6,657 nt of DNA from Thiomonas sp. (lineage in GTDB: Bacteria; Pseudomonadota; Gammaproteobacteria; Burkholderiales; Burkholderiaceae), in contig DAIAZB010000293.1 in NCBI GenBank assembly GCA_027443745.1, positions 1 through 6,657 on the forward strand. Reading direction: 5' to 3'. The translations under genes and the position numbers were made by a program. The notes below the pieces were generated by a model. The model ran no database searches. It was not told where the DNA came from and saw nothing but the letters and a program-made list of their open reading frames with translations. Positions 5,918-6,657 of the stretch are shown in pieces; the first letter of the stretch is position 1; each line of letters begins with the position of its first letter.

Positions 5918-6657
5918 TTTTCCTTGCCGAAAAGGCCGGCGGGCCGCACGGTGAGTACCAGGGCCATGAAGACAAACACCACGGTGGTCGAGATGGGGGC
6001 GTAAATGACCTTGGCCAAGCCCTCGATGATGCCCAGCGCCAGGCCCGAGACGATGGCGCCCATGACCGAGCCCATGCCACCGATGACGACGATGGCGAAA
6101 ACCACGATGATGAGGTTCGAGCCCATCAACGGTGATACCTGGATGACGGGAGCCGCCAGCACCCCGGCGAGACCGGCGAGCGCCGATCCGAAGGCGAATG
6201 TCAGCATGACCAGCAGCGGGAAGTTGATGCCGAAGGCCTGAATCAGCGCCGGGTTCTCAGTGCCAGCGCGTAGATAGGCGCCAAGTTTGGTGCGCTCGAT
6301 CAGCAGCCAGGTGCCAAAGCAGGCGACCAGACTGGCGACCACGGCGAAGGCGTAGTGGACGGGCAGGTACATGAAGCCCAGGTTGAGCGTACCGCTCAGC
6401 AAGGCAGGCGGGTTGTAGGGCGAGCCCGCCACGCTGAAGAAGGAGCGGAAGACGCCTTCAATCAGGAGGGTGAGTCCGAAGGTCAGGAGCAGGCCGTAAA
6501 TGGGGTCGATGCCGCGCAGGCGGCGCAACATCAGGCGCTCGACCAACACGCCGAACAGGCCCACCAGCACAGGGGCGATCAGGAGCATCCACCAGAAACC
6601 GAGATGGAAGTATTGCCCGCCCATCCAGGTGAACATCGCCCCCATCATGAAGAAGGC
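5914..6657 (-). CDS. livH: Branched-chain amino acid-type ABC transporter permease LivH (N-terminus outside window)
   Basis: 247 codons plus TGA are visible; the frame stays open to the right edge, where it reads 'AFFMMGAMFTW', so the true start and roughly 45-50 residues are off-window. It is the second membrane subunit of the importer with LivM. Typical LivH features are 'AFFMMGA' after the first helices, 'LVERLMLRRLRGIDPIYGLLLTFGL' in mid-protein, the ATPase-coupling loop 'LGAYLRAGTENPALIQAFGIN' (visible residues about 125-145), 'AGLAGVLAAP', 'VIGGMGSVMGAI' (about 192-203) and the ending 'RPAGLFGKEK'. The early part of the usual family length (about 290-308 aa) is what is missing; nothing inside looks broken. 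Its stop overlaps the livM start by 4 nt. Since livM is followed by a convergent gene, any co-transcribed livG, livF and binding-protein genes must lie beyond the right edge. Confidence 0.93.
   Translation of the reverse strand, partial: AFFMMGAMFTWMGGQYFHLGFWWMLLIAPVLVGLFGVLVERLMLRRLRGIDPIYGLLLTFGLTLLIEGVFRSFFSVAGSPYNPPALLSGTLNLGFMYLPVHYAFAVVASLVACFGTWLLIERTKLGAYLRAGTENPALIQAFGINFPLLVMLTFAFGSALAGLAGVLAAPVIQVSPLMGSNLIIVVFAIVVIGGMGSVMGAIVSGLALGIIEGLAKVIYAPISTTVVFVFMALVLTVRPAGLFGKEK

Noticed and set aside
4743..6080. Minus-strand 445-codon frame overlapping livM and livH
   Set aside because: It is a shifted frame across two well-recognised permeases and ends inside the convergent CNNM gene. 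It loses the Liv motifs, which lie in the other frame.

Overview
The window is GC-rich and its third codon positions look strongly G/C-biased. The mfd–serB adjacency, the SerB and MetC sequence types and the LapA-like gene together suggest a betaproteobacterium of the order Burkholderiales or a relative. That placement is inferred from gene content and remembered sequence similarity, not from a search. I see no RNA gene, CRISPR array, insertion sequence or phage gene. The content is housekeeping metabolism and transport, and I found no convincing new multi-gene system.

Layout from left to right: (1) the last 69 codons of mfd (transcription-repair coupling factor, + strand), followed 78 nt later by a complete serB (phosphoserine phosphatase, +). 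(2) A convergent gap of about 100 nt with an inverted repeat. (3) Two minus-strand genes that may be co-transcribed, a MetC-type PLP enzyme (starting near 3107) and, 80 nt downstream of it, a small LapA/DUF1049-like membrane protein with a coiled-coil tail (ending at 1276). (4) A divergent intergenic region of about 420 nt without a convincing gene, holding small hairpins. (5) A complete CNNM/CBS/CorC_HlyC membrane transporter of the 'hemolysin family' (+). (6) A 52-nt convergent gap. (7) On the minus strand, livM complete and livH truncated by the right edge, overlapping by 4 nt, which form the two membrane subunits of a branched-chain amino acid-type (HAAT) ABC importer.

Functionally, SerB ends serine biosynthesis and the MetC-type enzyme belongs to sulfur amino acid metabolism. 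The Liv permeases import amino acids or related small amides or acids, and the CNNM protein probably moves a cation or polyamine across the inner membrane. Apart from the two operon-like pairs (metC with the LapA-like gene, livH with livM), nothing in the sequence shows that these genes form one pathway.

Points worth a second look are the duplicated ribosome-binding site and start of the LapA-like gene, non-standard residues around the PLP site of the MetC-type enzyme, and the long leader in front of the CNNM gene.
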